Numbered from the stretch's first letter, positions 35,201-46,639 are shown. The stretch is DNA of 64,000 nt from Symsagittifera roscoffensis (GCF_963678635.1 NC_087063.1:48869220-48933219), one strand, 5' to 3'. The notes: generated by a model not told the origin, from the sequence alone. Numbers and translations: made by a program.

Positions 35201-35399
35201 CTGACTTTAAAGCGCTTGCTTATCGCAACCGTGTAAACAGAGGTGAAGCTGCACTTCTCAAACAAAAGGAAGAAAAGCGCAAAAAGAAGCGCTAAATGGG
35301 TCAAAAAAAAATTTTGGAAAATAAAACTAATACAGAGGCTAAGTGGAGCTTTGCACCACTTTTGATACAAGGAAATCACAAAAAGTCGAAAAAAATGAC

Positions 35400-36110
35400 A
35401 ATCGTTGAAAAAACTAACTGAACCATAATTTTCATAAGTCTTGATGAAGGACACCTACGAAACGGTCAAAGTTCAAGAACTTGAGTTTCCGATATCGACA
35501 AGTTTTTTCTGCAAAAAACAAGTCAAGGCCGGTAAAGAAGAAAAAATTTCCATAATGAGATATCTCGAGTGAAGACTTAAGATGTGACATGGCACAGCAA
35601 TTTTCGAGTAAAGTCAAAAACTTGAAAAACGGTCGAAGTTTCAAACCAATCACTTGTTTGAAAGCAATCACACTTTTCACAAAAAAATTGGGCGTAGCAA
35701 ACCAAAAAAGTAAATTTTAAGCAATATGTTGTGACAATTGAACCTATGATATCAGATTTGGCAGGATAGTTCCCGAGAGAAGTTAAAAAAATCAAAAAAC
35801 GGTTAAAAAAACTTTTTTTTCCAATGGCCATAGTTTAATGTTTAAAAAAAATTGAGGATAATTGCTCATAGGAGGGAGCTTTTCAAGTTCGTTTGATTCA
35901 AAAAAAATAAGATTCCAAGCTTGGTAGGCTAATTTTTTGAGAAAACGAAAGCAACATCAAAAATATCGGTCAAATATCCCCACACAGACTTTTTCGATTC
36001 GACAGCTGTAAACAAAGGAGTAAAACAAGTAGAGACCAGCTGAGCAATCAGGCACACAATGACGTAGAAGATCTTTTTATCGATTACCCTTTTTAAAATT
36101 GGTAGAAAGT
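35400..36110 (+). repeat. Rep-B copy 2
   Basis: AAACGGTCAAAGTT-type units recur near 35460, 35630 and 35800 (~165-170-base spacing). The run ends with GGTCAAATATCCCCACACAG, like copies 1 and 3. Confidence 0.6.
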
Positions 36111-36329
36111 TTTTAAGAAAGAACTAAATTTTTTTCAAAAAATTGTAAAATTTTCCAAAGCTTCTCAAAAAAATCAAATGAAAATCCAATCTGATACATT
36201 TTCAAAATACCTGTTTTTATCAAACAGGAACTAAAGGCAATTATGCCAAACAAGACATTTGAGTTTCAAATTAGCAACTGAACAAAAAGCGAAGCGGAAT
36301 ATGATCAGTTTTAAGTGAAGCTGAACTTG

Positions 36330-36430
36330 AATAAGTGATTCAACTGATTTTGATAAATTAGTTGGTAACCCAGAAAAAAGTCTACATTCCGATTTGATAA
36401 CGCTAGCTAATCGCAATCGTTATTAAAATT
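36330..36430 (+). pseudogene. BED-like remnant
   Basis: A diverged, frameshifted copy of the 37303-37394 coding segment. GGTAACCCAGAAAAAAGTCT and CTAGCTAATCGCAATCG align with it, ending in the same position before a stop. Confidence 0.5.
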
Positions 36431-36920
36431 CTGCGAATCTAAATTGGATCTCCGAGTAGAGATTAAGCAGCTCGTGTGCTAGCATCTTTGCCTCTAAGCA
36501 CTAGTAGCCCAGCTTATGTTGGAGGTACCTGTTTGATAATATGTTTCAAATTATACTTCTGCGAAAGGTAGGACTTCATGCGAAATTATACTGATGCGAA
36601 ATTCAAAATTTCCGGGAAACAAGTTTTTGCTCGAAAGATTAAAACAATTCAGTTTGATTAAAATAAATAATTCAGAATTAGCAGTACGTTTTTGGAAACT
36701 TGAATTAAGTCCAAGAATCCACCAAAAAGACAATAATTTTAGGTCTATACGGGTCTGAAAAAATAGGTGGGCAGCCAAAAGGTCAAATCTTTCAATTTAT
36801 TACATTGGAATATCCAATTTTTTAAATCATGTATAACCCATTCATTTGAAAAAATTCTTTCAAAAAAATTAGCGTTTTGCTCGATCCACAGGTATGCATA
36901 AAAATATGTTTCCATTGAAA

Positions 36921-37079
36921 CGACTCAAAATTAGGTCACTAAACCGCTAAAAATGGGCCAAAATCTTTCAGGCAAAATAAATTTTTCGAATCGAAGAATA
37001 CATAAATAATTCGAAAAATTTATTTTGCCTGAAAAATTTTGACCCATTTTTATCGGTTTAGTGACCTACTTTTGAGTCG
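36921..37079. repeat. Palindrome with ~70-bp arms
   Basis: 36921-36991 and 37010-37079 are inverted repeats with an ~18-base loop (outer ends CGACTCAAAA and TTTTGAGTCG). The arm contains AGGTCACTAAA, also present at 32520 and 33920, so it belongs to the same repeat neighbourhood. It would fold into one long hairpin. Confidence 0.85.
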
Positions 37080-37187
37080 TTATACACGGATATAGATACG
37101 GAGTCAACTTTAGTAAAATTATAAAAAACAACAGAAGTTAACTAGAACACTAAAAGCAACTATAATGCAAGAAAAAAAATCTTTAAT

Positions 37188-37394
37188 ATGGCAACTAAGC
37201 CGACAAAACATAAGCAAACAATAATAAGCCGACAATTTTTTCAAAAACGGATTAATTCCCCTAGCAAAAAAAAACAGGCCCCGCCAGTTTCGCACCTAGC
37301 TGATTCAAGTGATTCTGTTGAACACGTTGTTAACCCGAAAAAAGTCTATACTCCAGTTTGGCAACACTTTGCTAATCGCAAGCGTAATTACTAA
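37188..37394 (+). CDS. Short intact ORF, BED-finger-like C terminus
   Basis: 68 codons from ATG to TAA. A basic Lys/Gln-rich start (MATKPTKHKQ) is followed by DSSDSVEHVV and NPKKVYTPVWQHFANRKRN. The VW-x-HF pattern with basic residues resembles the first strand of a BED zinc finger, as found at the start of hAT transposases. The finger's Cys and His residues are not reached before the stop. At least five decayed versions exist nearby (32868, 34306, 36336, 49600, 50325). It may be an exon of a transposase or a captured fragment, and I am unsure it is expressed. Confidence 0.35.
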   Translation: MATKPTKHKQTIISRQFFQKRINSPSKKKQAPPVSHLADSSDSVEHVVNPKKVYTPVWQHFANRKRNY

Positions 37395-38368
37395 GAGACA
37401 AATGCTACCAAAAAGCCGTAAGTGTGCACCAAATTAGGCAAAAAAAAAATTCGTGACTTAGCTTGAAAAAATAATCATAGCAATTTTACACTACGCTCGC
37501 ATGTGTAAAACTGAATTCCACAAAATAAACTTGAAATTTGACTTAAAATGGAAAAAAGTGGATACAGTAACATTGTACGACACAAAAGTGGTGTAAAGAA
37601 AATGTTTCTGAATTATGTTTTGTTTTCACCAAGTTATGTCAATCAGCTTTTTCTAGCCAACCCTGATTTATCTAAACACCATCTTTAGTCACTTCAGACC
37701 AATTGTCGAAGTCCCTATGAAAATCTAATTTCTCTCAGCATTTTTTTCGGGTGTTTTTTATTTTTCTATTTTCTGTTTTCCACGCAAAATCAGGTACCAC
37801 AAAAAAATCATCGAAATGAATCGAATGATACACCAAATTGAAGTCCTTTAAGTCGTGGTTCGAACATTAACAAACTTCAAAAAATTGCTCTTTCGAGAAC
37901 TGCTTTCAAATTTTTGGTTTTTTTTTCAATTTCCAGCGTAAAAGCGAGCGAGCAGGCTCTCAACAGCTTTCTTTGCCAATTTTAAGCACTGAAGACTGTT
38001 TTACATAAGTAAAATTAGTTTTTGTATTTTCCTAGTGCCATTTTGCGAATCAAAAGCTTTCTGTAAATTAAAAAAAAAGTTTTTGAATTTTTGTTTTTCT
38101 ATTCATTTTTCTACAAAAACTCTTGCCCAATTTGCTTATAATCCTAGGACTGTCGAATATGCTTAAATTCTAGTTTTACGTCAGACCACGGAGAGAAATC
38201 TACAAATTTGAAAAAACTTTTTTTGTAGTTCTTTAAAGACTATATGGTTGATTTTTATTGAAATTGTCTTAAAACTGATTTTTTTTTTCAAATAGTTTTA
38301 CCGCAAGCTGAAAAACACTTCTTTTTAACAAATTAGTGTTCCGAATTCACAAATCGAACTACTAAACC

Positions 38369-38374
38369 TTTATT
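38369..38374 (-). promoter_or_regulatory. Candidate poly(A) signal of ZMYND12
   Basis: AATAAA on the minus strand about 110 bases beyond the ZMYND12 stop codon. Confidence 0.6.
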
Positions 38375-38484
38375 GATGCTGTACAATATAAACAAAGTTA
38401 GCTTTTTATACACTTTACAAAAATATTTGTACAGTTAAGTGTCTTATTCACAAATAGAACATTTTCGAATCCTTCTTTAGTTGA

Positions 38485-38637
38485 CTATTGTTTGGACCCC
38501 GTTGACCTCAGCGCAGCTGGTGTATTTCCGATCTGAGAAGCGACCACTTCAATGGTCTCTTTTAGCTCATCTCCTTCGAATCCCAGAGAGTCTGTCTTAT
38601 CCAGCGTGTCTCTCGCTCGAGCCAGAAGATCCACACT
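38485..38637 (-). CDS. ZMYND12: ZMYND12 exon 7 (last)
   Basis: The acceptor TTTTCTTAAAG precedes the exon. The frame continues in phase 0 from exon 6 (NTPQ|SVDLLARARDTL) and gives an amphipathic helix plus a polar tail ending STGSKQ and TAG at 38487-38485. The minus-strand reading is the real one. A 75-codon plus-strand frame over the same bases is a shadow. Confidence 0.88.
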   Translation of the reverse strand, partial: SVDLLARARDTLDKTDSLGFEGDELKETIEVVASQIGNTPAALRSTGSKQ

Positions 38638-39032
38638 CTTTAAGAAAATGTATCATTTTTAAACAGAAAAGTTTGAAACCACTCGTGTATGAACATGTGA
38701 GTGAGTAATTACTATCAAACTAGGCGACAACAGGCCTGACAGGGCCTTGGGATGTTTGGAAATTATAGCACAGACAAAAATTCGGGTATAAACCTTAAAA
38801 AATTAATTTTTGGTAACTAAATGCAAAACGTTAACGAAAATTACGGCACTGAATTTTTACTGAATTTTTAGAAAAACTGAATTTTTAGAGCTAACAATTT
38901 GTCAGAAATCATACTGGCATGGTAATGGGTTGTCTTTTTTTAAATAATGCGTAAGAAGATTCCCGCAATATCAAAATACAACATCTTCGACGGATTTTCA
39001 AGTACATAATGATCTAAGATGTAGTTTGTTAC

Positions 39033-39181
39033 CTGTGGGGTGTTGTCCAGGTAGAACTCCAAGTAGGCGAGAGTGAGGAGGAGGGTGGCTAGAGAGGTCC
39101 CATCCACATCCACCTCCTTTTCACTCCAGTACTCGTAGATAGAAGACAACACCTGTCTAGCCTCCGCCTGCTGCGCAATGT
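39033..39181 (-). CDS. ZMYND12: ZMYND12 exon 6
   Basis: Bounded by the acceptor TTTTTTCACCAG and the donor GTAACA. It begins with two bases completing an Asp codon (D|IAQQAEARQVLSSIYEYW), matching the helical segment (AQxAEAxxIL) known in ZMYND12 proteins, and ends LEFYLDNTPQ in phase 0. Confidence 0.9.
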
Positions 39182-39299
39182 CTGGTGAAAAAATACAGCT
39201 TTAAAAAAAACAGAATAAAGTTCCTAAGGAGAGTCTCACTCGCTGTATCAAGGTCTGAGGAATTGTATCAGGCCACATCAATGAAAAGTTCAATCAATC

Positions 39300-39444
39300 T
39301 TAACTATCCCCCCTATGGTTCCTTGTAATCTCTCCCCCCCCCCCCAACGTAAAGAAAGAATTGAAAAGCTAAGCATATACGAAATTTGTACCTTGTTAAC
39401 TATCAACTATCCCGCCCTATTGCAAATAGGGGGGTGATAGTTAA
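39300..39444 (+). mobile_element. TTAA-flanked MITE, copy 3 (best preserved)
   Basis: 145 bp in a ZMYND12 intron, TTAA at both borders. The left end CTATCCCCCCTAT and the right end ATAGGGGGGTGATAG are inverted repeats. It shares AAGCATATACGAA and TTGTACCTTGTTA with the copy at 11800. Non-autonomous, with a piggyBac-like target. Confidence 0.75.
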
Positions 39445-39577
39445 CAAGATCCAATCAATCAAACTGCCACTTAGATTTGGTCAACAACTAATCAAGCTAT
39501 TCCTTAAAAAAGTTGTCAAGCAGGCGGCGTTTCAATTACGAGTTTCTCTTTTTTTCTTTACGAGCAAGCAAACCAAC

Positions 39578-39731
39578 CCAGTTCTCCGTCGACTGAGCCC
39601 AGAGACTGGTCTGTTGACCCTCCTGTGCCCTTCTTGCCCAGGATGGATCTCTTCTGTTCAGCAGTGGTGCTGGGTCTGCTTAATTTGGCCGAACAGAGCT
39701 CCTCCAATTTCTGCTGCCAAATCTCAACTAC
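39578..39731 (-). CDS. ZMYND12: ZMYND12 exon 5
   Basis: Acceptor CTTGTTTAG, then VVEIWQQKLEELC, followed by a low-complexity linker (SRPSTTAEQKRSILGKK, GTGGSTDQS). The donor GTTGGT is chosen because it leaves a single G that makes Asp with exon 6 (phase 1). The linker differs from vertebrate ZMYND12, where this segment is another helix. Confidence 0.82.
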
Positions 39732-40327
39732 CTAAACAAGCATATAAAACTTTAAGCAATGAATGAAAAAATACATAAAGTAAAAAGCAAATCCACATGA
39801 CTGCACGGGCCAATTTAGCATTTTTTCGAAGAGGTGAAGATTTTTTTTAAATATATCAAAAAATTAGAACTTGTATTTAAATCGATCATATTGATTTTCT
39901 GAGCTCTGCCGGAAGACCATTAAGATCTATCTCAGGCTGACTCAAATTAAAGCAAAACAGGCCAAAAACGACGTTTTCAGTAACTTTTAGGAAGGTTTTA
40001 ACCAATAAATCGCGTTTCCAGCGCGCACAGCCCAAAAATTTATGTAAATTTGAGCGTCGGTCAGCCAAAAATATGTCACAAAACAGTAAGGGGGCCACCA
40101 GTGCCTCTCTTAGGTCAGAAAACATGTTCACAATGACTTCTTGTTCCCAGTACTGTAACTTTCTGGATTTGCACTAAAACCCTAGCAATAACTTCGAGAC
40201 TAGCCCAAATAAAGACAATCAGTTTGAATAGGGAAAAAACAATAGTAGTATTGTCTCTTGTCATAAAACGATTGTCACTTCATAAAACGATTAGAGCTAA
40301 TGATGTTTGTTTATCTTTTTCATTCAC

Positions 40328-40450
40328 CTGTTTGTACATGGAGCCAGTGACTTCTGGCCTGTTCTGCTTGAGGAATACATTGGCCATGTAGAAGTAGGCA
40401 GAGGAGGTCCTTATGTCGTCTGTTCCATACTCCTCGCTCGCGTAGTAGAT
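40328..40450 (-). CDS. ZMYND12: ZMYND12 exon 4
   Basis: 41 codons, phase 0 at both ends, acceptor TAGTTTTTAG and donor GTGAAT. Encodes IYYASEEYGTDDIRTSSAYF and YMANVFLKQ, a TPR-like helix pair. The GTxDIRTSxxYFxxANxF pattern is highly characteristic of ZMYND12. Confidence 0.92.
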
Positions 40451-40478
40451 CTAAAAACTACCAATTTAAATCGAACTA

Positions 40479-41290
40479 GCGTGTAACGCACCTCCGGTGC
40501 TTCGAATTTTTGACAACTCATGAAAAACCACATATATTGAAAACCAGATCTGCAGGGTTGGAAACCAGATCTTACAGGGTTGGTATTTTCAAATTTTAAA
40601 AACTCAAATCCCGAAAACGTCAAATCTCGAGAACTACAAATATTCGAGTGGTCACATTTGGACGCAAGATTCGCAACCAGTGAGGGTACCCTGACAGCGC
40701 CCAACTACAGGGTAGAGAATTTCAAAATTTGAAAAAATAATTTCAAGTTAATTGAAAATTTTTGAAAACAAATCACAAAAAACATCGTATCTCCAAAACT
40801 ACAAGGATTAGAGCACTCATAATTGGAGGCAAGGTTCGCAACCCCTGAGAGTACTCTGATAGCCCCCAACTACAGGGTTGAGAATTGGCATTTGAATTCT
40901 TGCTTTGAATTCTTGTTTTGAAAAAATCACAAAAAACGTCATATCTCGAAAACTACAAAGATTTGAGCCGTCATATTTGGAGGCAAGATTTGCAACCACT
41001 GAGAGTACCCTGACAGCACCCAACTACAGGGTAGAGGATTTCAAATTTTGAAGAAAAAATTGAATCACGTTTTTTGAAAATTTTGAAAAAAATCACAAAA
41101 AACGTCGTATCTCGAAAACTACAAGGTTTAGAGCAGTCATAATTGGAGAAAAGATTCGCAATGCTTGAGAAAAAACCTTAACCATTGCAACATACGATGT
41201 AGCTTAAACACAAAAAACTTAAGGTTTAGATATAGCTTAAGGTTTAGAGCAGTCATAATTGGAGACAAGATTCGCAATCCTTGAGAGAAA
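40479..41290. repeat. ~166-bp satellite array 1 (about 5 units)
   Basis: Each unit carries GAGCAGTCATATTTGGAGGC, ACTCTGACAGCACCC and AACTACAGGGTTG, then an AT-rich stretch and TATCTCGAAAACTAC. Unit landmarks lie near 40640, 40812, 40964, 41133 and 41240. The array starts with a ~90-bp leader (CGTGTAACGCACCTCCGGTG) that also opens array 2. Confidence 0.92.
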
Positions 41291-41850
41291 ATATAAAAAA
41301 ATCTTAACCATTGCATTATACGGTATAGCTTAAACATGCAAAAATAATACGCTGAAAAGGCTTAAACATGGCGAGATAGTGAAGCCCGCATTTAAATATA
41401 TAATAGATAGATGTTTCGATTAGGTGACAGTTGGATAAAATAATTAATGAACTCAAATAAACAAAAAAATACTGACTTGATTTTTGAATTTTTTTAATCT
41501 GAAAAAAAAAAATAGAAGTCGGTCACGTTTTTCGTGACCTTTGCACTTTTGCTTTTCGATAGCAACAGAAGAATTACACAGAAAGTCAAACCGCGAAAAA
41601 GTCAGTTTGAGAAACTTTTTTAGAATTTTCATTAAAAAACGAAAAAAAAAATCGCGATCAATATAAGAGTCTGAACTACGTTCATCGACTCTTAATACAT
41701 ACCAGAAGCAGCTAATCTAATTCCGTAAAACTCAATCGAGATTGAATTTACCACGTAACCACTCAGCAATCAAATTCGATTATTTTCCTCAGGAAGAATG
41801 ATGTCACTTTTGCTTAATTCCATCAATTGTGACTATGGCATACCACTTAC

Positions 41851-42020
41851 CCCATTAGCGAAGTTTCTTAATGCCTCCTGGTAGCTGGCCTTGGCGTCAT
41901 AGAGAAGACCCATGTTGGTGTAGAGCTTGGCTTTGTAGTCATTGCCCACCTCCTCTGTCTTCAGAACAGTCCACTCCGCCTGAGAGAGATACTGCTCTGC
42001 CTGGTTCAACTTGTCAAGTC
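41851..42020 (-). CDS. ZMYND12: ZMYND12 exon 3
   Basis: Acceptor ATATGTTTAG, donor GTAAGT. Two bases complete Gly with exon 2 (G|GA), then LDKLNQAEQYLSQAEW and YTNMGLLYDAKASYQEAL: two consecutive TPR helices. Ends phase 0. Confidence 0.92.
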
Positions 42021-42050
42021 CTAAACATATTTTTCATAGATACTCTGATC

Positions 42051-42376
42051 CAGGGACGGATCTATGATTTTCTCGGGGGAGAGGGGGTGCAGACTTTCAA
42101 AAAATTTTGTCGACCTTTTTTTAGGTCAACATCGACTTTCCGAGCGGTCCCAGCGCACTATAAAGACCCTCATTTGACAAAATTTTCTGTGCTTCAAGCT
42201 AAAATTAGGAAAAACAAGTAAAAAAGCGGTTTATAGGCACTTTTTGGAAAACTTTGACCAAAAGTTGGCGTTTTTTCGGCGGGCGGGCGCGCACTCCCCT
42301 TCAAAATTATTTCATATTGCCAACAAAGGGGCCTTCAGAAAAAACTTAAGGGTTGGTCGGCCGAAAGTGGATGCCA
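42051..42376 (-). mobile_element. hAT-type MITE, copy 3, truncated and inverted
   Basis: Begins CAGGGACGGATCTATGATTT, the reverse complement of the right end of the 24492-24929 copy. The internal GGCGGGCGGGCGCGCAC and GGTTGGTCGGCCGAAAG match it. The far terminal inverted repeat is missing. Confidence 0.75.
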
Positions 42377-42551
42377 TTAATTAAACATAGCCAAAGGACT
42401 GTTAGAAAAGATTCAATAAACGCAATTAAACAAAAAAAAAAATTCTTTTTCGAAAAAATCTCAACTTTCGAATTTCAAAAAAGGAAGATGCCCTTAAAAC
42501 TCTTTGAATTTCTAGAACAATTTCTGATTTGCACGTTTTCGATAAAACTAT

Positions 42552-44800
42552 CGTGTAACGCACCTCTGGTGCTTCGAATTTTTGCCAACTCATGAAAAAC
42601 CGCATATATTGGAAACCGGATCTGCAGGCTTTTAGTTTACTCTGACAGCACATGGTTGGTAATTTCATATATTGTATTTTTTTAATTCCTATTTTCCGTA
42701 AAATCTCGAAAACGACAAATCTCGAAAATTACAAATATTTTACAAGATTTAAAAATGCTGAAAGTACCCTGGCAGCATCCAATCACAGGGTTGGGATATG
42801 TAAATTTTGTGAACTTTTCTAAATCTAAGTTAACTGAAAATTTTGGAAAAGACATAAAAAACACCTCATATCTCGAAAACTAAAAAGATTTGAGCAGTCA
42901 TATTCGGAGGTAAGATTCACAACCCCTATGAGTACCCACACAGCACCCAACTCCCAACTACGGGATAAGGCATTTTGAATTTAAAAAATCAAAGTTGAAG
43001 TTTCTGAAAAACTTTTGAAAAACGTCACAAAAAAACAAAATATCTGGAAAACTAGAAAGATTTGAGCAAAAAGAATTACTTGCAAGGTTTGCAACCCCTG
43101 AGAATACTCTGATAGCCCCCAACTACAGGGTTGGGATTTTCAAATTTCAAAGAAAAAAAATTTAAATAAATTTTTCAGAAATTTTTTTGAAAAATAAAAA
43201 ACGTCAAAACTCGCGAGAAACTGAGCATCCATATTTGGGGGCAAGATAAACAACCCCTGAGCGTTATCTGACAGCACCCAACAACAGGGTTGGGATTTTC
43301 AAAATTGAAGAAAAAAAAATTCGTTAAGTTTTCTGAAAATTTTTTTAACATCACAAAAAACTTCATATCTCGAAACGTACAAGAATTTGAGCAGTCACAT
43401 TTGGAGGTAAGATACGCAACCCCTGAGCGTACTCTGACAGCACCCAACTACAAGGTAGGGATTTTCAAATTTTGAAGAAAAAAAACAACTTTAGTTTTTT
43501 GAAAAGTTTTTGAAAAATCACAGAAGACGTCACATCTCGATGAGTACAAGAATTTGAGCAGTCATTATTGGATGCAAGAATCACAACCCCGTGAGAGTAC
43601 TCTGATAGCCCTCAACTACAGGGTTGACTTTCAAATTTTTGGAAAAAAAACAAGTTAAGTTTTCTGAAAATTTTTTTAAAAATCACAAAAAACGTCACAT
43701 CTCGATAAGTACAAAAATTTGAGCAGGCATATTTGGAGGCAAGATTTGCAACCCCCTTTAAGTACTCTGATAGCCCCCAACTACAGGGTTGAAAATTTCA
43801 AATTTTGAAAATAAAAATTAATTCAAGTTTTTGCAAAATTTTTTGGAAAACCAAAAAAATGTCGTATCTCGAAAACTAAAAGAATTTGAGCATTCATACT
43901 TGTAGGTAAGATTTGCAAGCCCCTCGAGTAGTCTGATAGCCCCCAACTACAGGGGTTGGGATTTTCAAAATTTGAAGAAAAATAATTCATCAAGTTCACT
44001 GAAAATTTTTTTTAAATCACAATAAACGTAATATCTTGAAACGTACAAGAATTTGAGCAGTCATATTTGGAGGTAAGATTCGCATCCCCTATGAGTACCC
44101 ACACTGCACAGTAATCCCAACTACGGTATACGGAATTTTAAATTTAAAAAAATCAAGTTGAAATTTCTGAAAATTTTTTGAAAAATCACCAGAAACGTCA
44201 AATCTCAAGAACTGCAAGAATTTGACCAGTCATATTTTGAGACAGGATTCGCAACCCATGAGAATACACTAACTGCACTCAACTACAGGGTAGGGCATTT
44301 CAATTTTTGAAAAAAAAATAATTGGATTTTTTTGAATTTTCTTTTGAAAAATCACAAAAAGCGTCATATCTCGATAACTACAGGAAATTGAGCAGGCGTG
44401 ATTGGAGGCAAGATTTGCAACCCCCTGGAGTAGTCTGATAGCCTCCAACTACAGGGTTGAAAATTTCAAATTTTGAAAATAAAAATTAATTCAAGTTTTG
44501 CAAAACTTTTTGGAAAACCACAAACGTCGTATCGAAACGTACAAGTATTTGAGAAGTCATATTTACATGCAATGTTCGCAACCCTGTGAGTACTCTGACA
44601 GCATCCAATTACAGGGTTGGGAACTTTAATTTTAGTACACTCTTTTGTACATTGAGTTTTCTGAACAATTTTGAAAAAAAAATCAAAAACCATCGTATCT
44701 CGTACACTTCAAAGATTTGAGCATTCTTAATTGGAGGTCAAATTCGCAATGTATTTGGTAACCCTGACAGCATCCCACTATTGGGTATTGGGCTGCTTAA
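42552..44800. repeat. ~166-bp satellite array 2 (about 13 units)
   Basis: The same monomer as array 1. Successive landmarks near 43060, 43225, 43393, 43556, 43723, 43888, 44058, 44225, 44390, 44552 and 44720 give spacings of 162-170. It opens with the same leader (CGTGTAACGCACCTCTGGTG). Units are diverged from each other, so the array is not freshly amplified. Short open frames within it are repeat artefacts. Confidence 0.95.
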
Positions 44801-44949
44801 CTTAAACTCGGTGGAATAACCACTGAATTCAAACTGGAAAATCGAAAAAAAACTTAACCAGTGCAATATAAGACAGCTTAAACGTGAAAATATTCTTTCG
44901 TTAAACGTGCAAAAAGACTACGTTTAAAAAGCTTAAGCGTGGCGAAATG

Positions 44950-45465
44950 GTGAAGGATCGAAAAAGATAGAAAAAAGATTTAGGATTGAAACAGAAGGAT
45001 TGAAAAAAAGATAGAAAAGTAAAGATAGAAAAAGAAAGAAAAAGAAAAATAGAAAATGATAGAACAAGATAGCAAAAGAAAGATAGAAAAAGAAAGACAG
45101 AGAAAGAAAGATAGAAAAAGAAACATTGAAAAAGAAAGAGAAAAAGAAAGAGAGAAAAAAAGATAGAAAAAGAAAGATAGAAAAAGAAAGATAGAAATAG
45201 AAAGATAGAAAAAGAAAGATAGAAAAAGAAAGAGAGAAAAAAGAAAAAGAAAGATCACAAGAAACGAGTAAATGAAAAGATAGAAAAAAATATCGAAAAA
45301 AAAGAAAAAGATGGATTAAAAAAAAGATCGAAAAAGAAGGACAGAAAAAAAGATAGAAAAAAATATCGAAAAAGAAGGATCGAAAAAAAAAAGATAGAAA
45401 ATCCAAAATTTTCTATCAAATTAAAAGATAGAAAATCCAGATAAAGACGAAGAAGAAGAAAGATT
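44950..45465. repeat. Polypurine minisatellite (AAAGATAGAAAAAG)n
   Basis: About 500 bases almost entirely A and G on the plus strand, with irregular repeats of GATAGAAAAAGAAA. The Phe/Ser/Leu-rich minus-strand frames here, up to 157 codons, are not genes. Confidence 0.95.
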
Positions 45466-45784
45466 GGAGACAACCGTTTGACAGTAGTACTATTTTGAAC
45501 TCAATCGTCGAAAGCAAATTGAAGGTTAAAAAAAATAGGAGACGGGTCGACTGACATAATCAAAGTAAATGAAAAAGCTGGTATACAGATAGACTGACTT
45601 AATTTGGCCTTGAAAAAAAAGTACTGAAAAATGAATGACCTTGCGGAAAAAAAATGAACATTTTTTAAGCATTGCATTATATGATATCGCTTAAGCATGA
45701 AAAAATTTTTTCTCAAAGATGCAAAATTATTATGCTTAAACATGGGAGATAGCTGTCACTCGCATTTAAATATGAAATAAAATA

Positions 45785-45795
45785 TAGATATAAAT

Positions 45796-45844
<49 letters not shown>

Positions 45845-45865
45845 CAAACAGAGAGACAGACATAC

Positions 45866-45906
<41 letters not shown>

Positions 45907-45935
45907 TATAGATAGATAGAAAGATAGATAGATAT
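45785..45935. repeat. (GATA)n microsatellite
   Basis: Two GATA runs separated by GACAAACAGAGAGACAGACA. Confidence 0.97.
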
Positions 45936-46322
45936 AGATAAATATAGATAGATTAACCCAATTTGAGAAAACTGGATCAATAGGGATAAAATTTTTTATT
46001 TCTGATTTTTTCCCCCAACTTTTCAACTTTCGCGGTTCGATAGTGGAGTTTGCCTTCCTTTTATCCGAGGAAATGAGCTGAATTTAATCAGAAATCAAAG
46101 TCAAACCGCGAATAAGTAAATTCACCGTACAACCTTTTAAAAATTGGATAGTAATTTTAGAGGTCCAAAGATCCAAGTTGCTTAATGTTTAGTCCTAATG
46201 GATTAGCCATTCACATAATGTTTTTTGGTGTTAAAAAATGCTTTAAAAAAGATAACAATTATTAATGCTGCCAGACAACCATATCTATCTATGAAATTCT
46301 TGAAGGAAAATGAGAAACTTAC

Positions 46323-46639
46323 CAATGCTAGCCTCTGCCAGTATGAGGTAAGATATTACCAGCTCAATACTACTGGTCCCGTACACTTCAATGCTGTGCT
46401 TCAGTGACTGCAAGGCGGCAGGGACAGCCTCGTTGAATCTCTTTTCAAACAAGAACTTCTGTCCAGTTTTCCTGGTCAGCATGATCAAATCTTTCTGTTT
46501 CTCCACTCGGTCCGCATTCCTCCTTTGCCTCTCATCTTCGCTTCCAAGAAAGGGCAGTCCTGTTGTTTTGAGCTCGGCTACGTAACAACAGACCTGCTCG
46601 TGGATTGCCACCCAGTCCAGACGTTGGTGCTCGTGACTA
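46323..46639 (-). CDS. ZMYND12: ZMYND12 exon 2
   Basis: After acceptor TTGGTTACAG one base completes the cysteine of the MYND finger, giving YYC|SHEHQRLDW and IHEQVC: the C-terminal zinc ligands (Cys, His, Cys). Then comes a coiled linker (EDERQRRNADRVEKQ) and the first TPR (KFLFEKRFNEAVPAALQSLK). LILAEASIG ends at the donor GTAAGT in phase 1. Confidence 0.95.

Noticed and set aside
38481-38708. Plus-strand ORF over the last ZMYND12 exon
   Set aside because: The minus-strand reading fits splice phase, stop codon and family, so this is its shadow.
44933-45406. 157-codon Phe/Leu/Ser-rich 'membrane protein' on the minus strand
   Set aside because: It is the translation of the polypurine minisatellite, and neighbouring frames give the same composition.
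45756-46026. Tyr/Leu/Ser/Ile repeat frames
   Set aside because: Translated GATA microsatellite.
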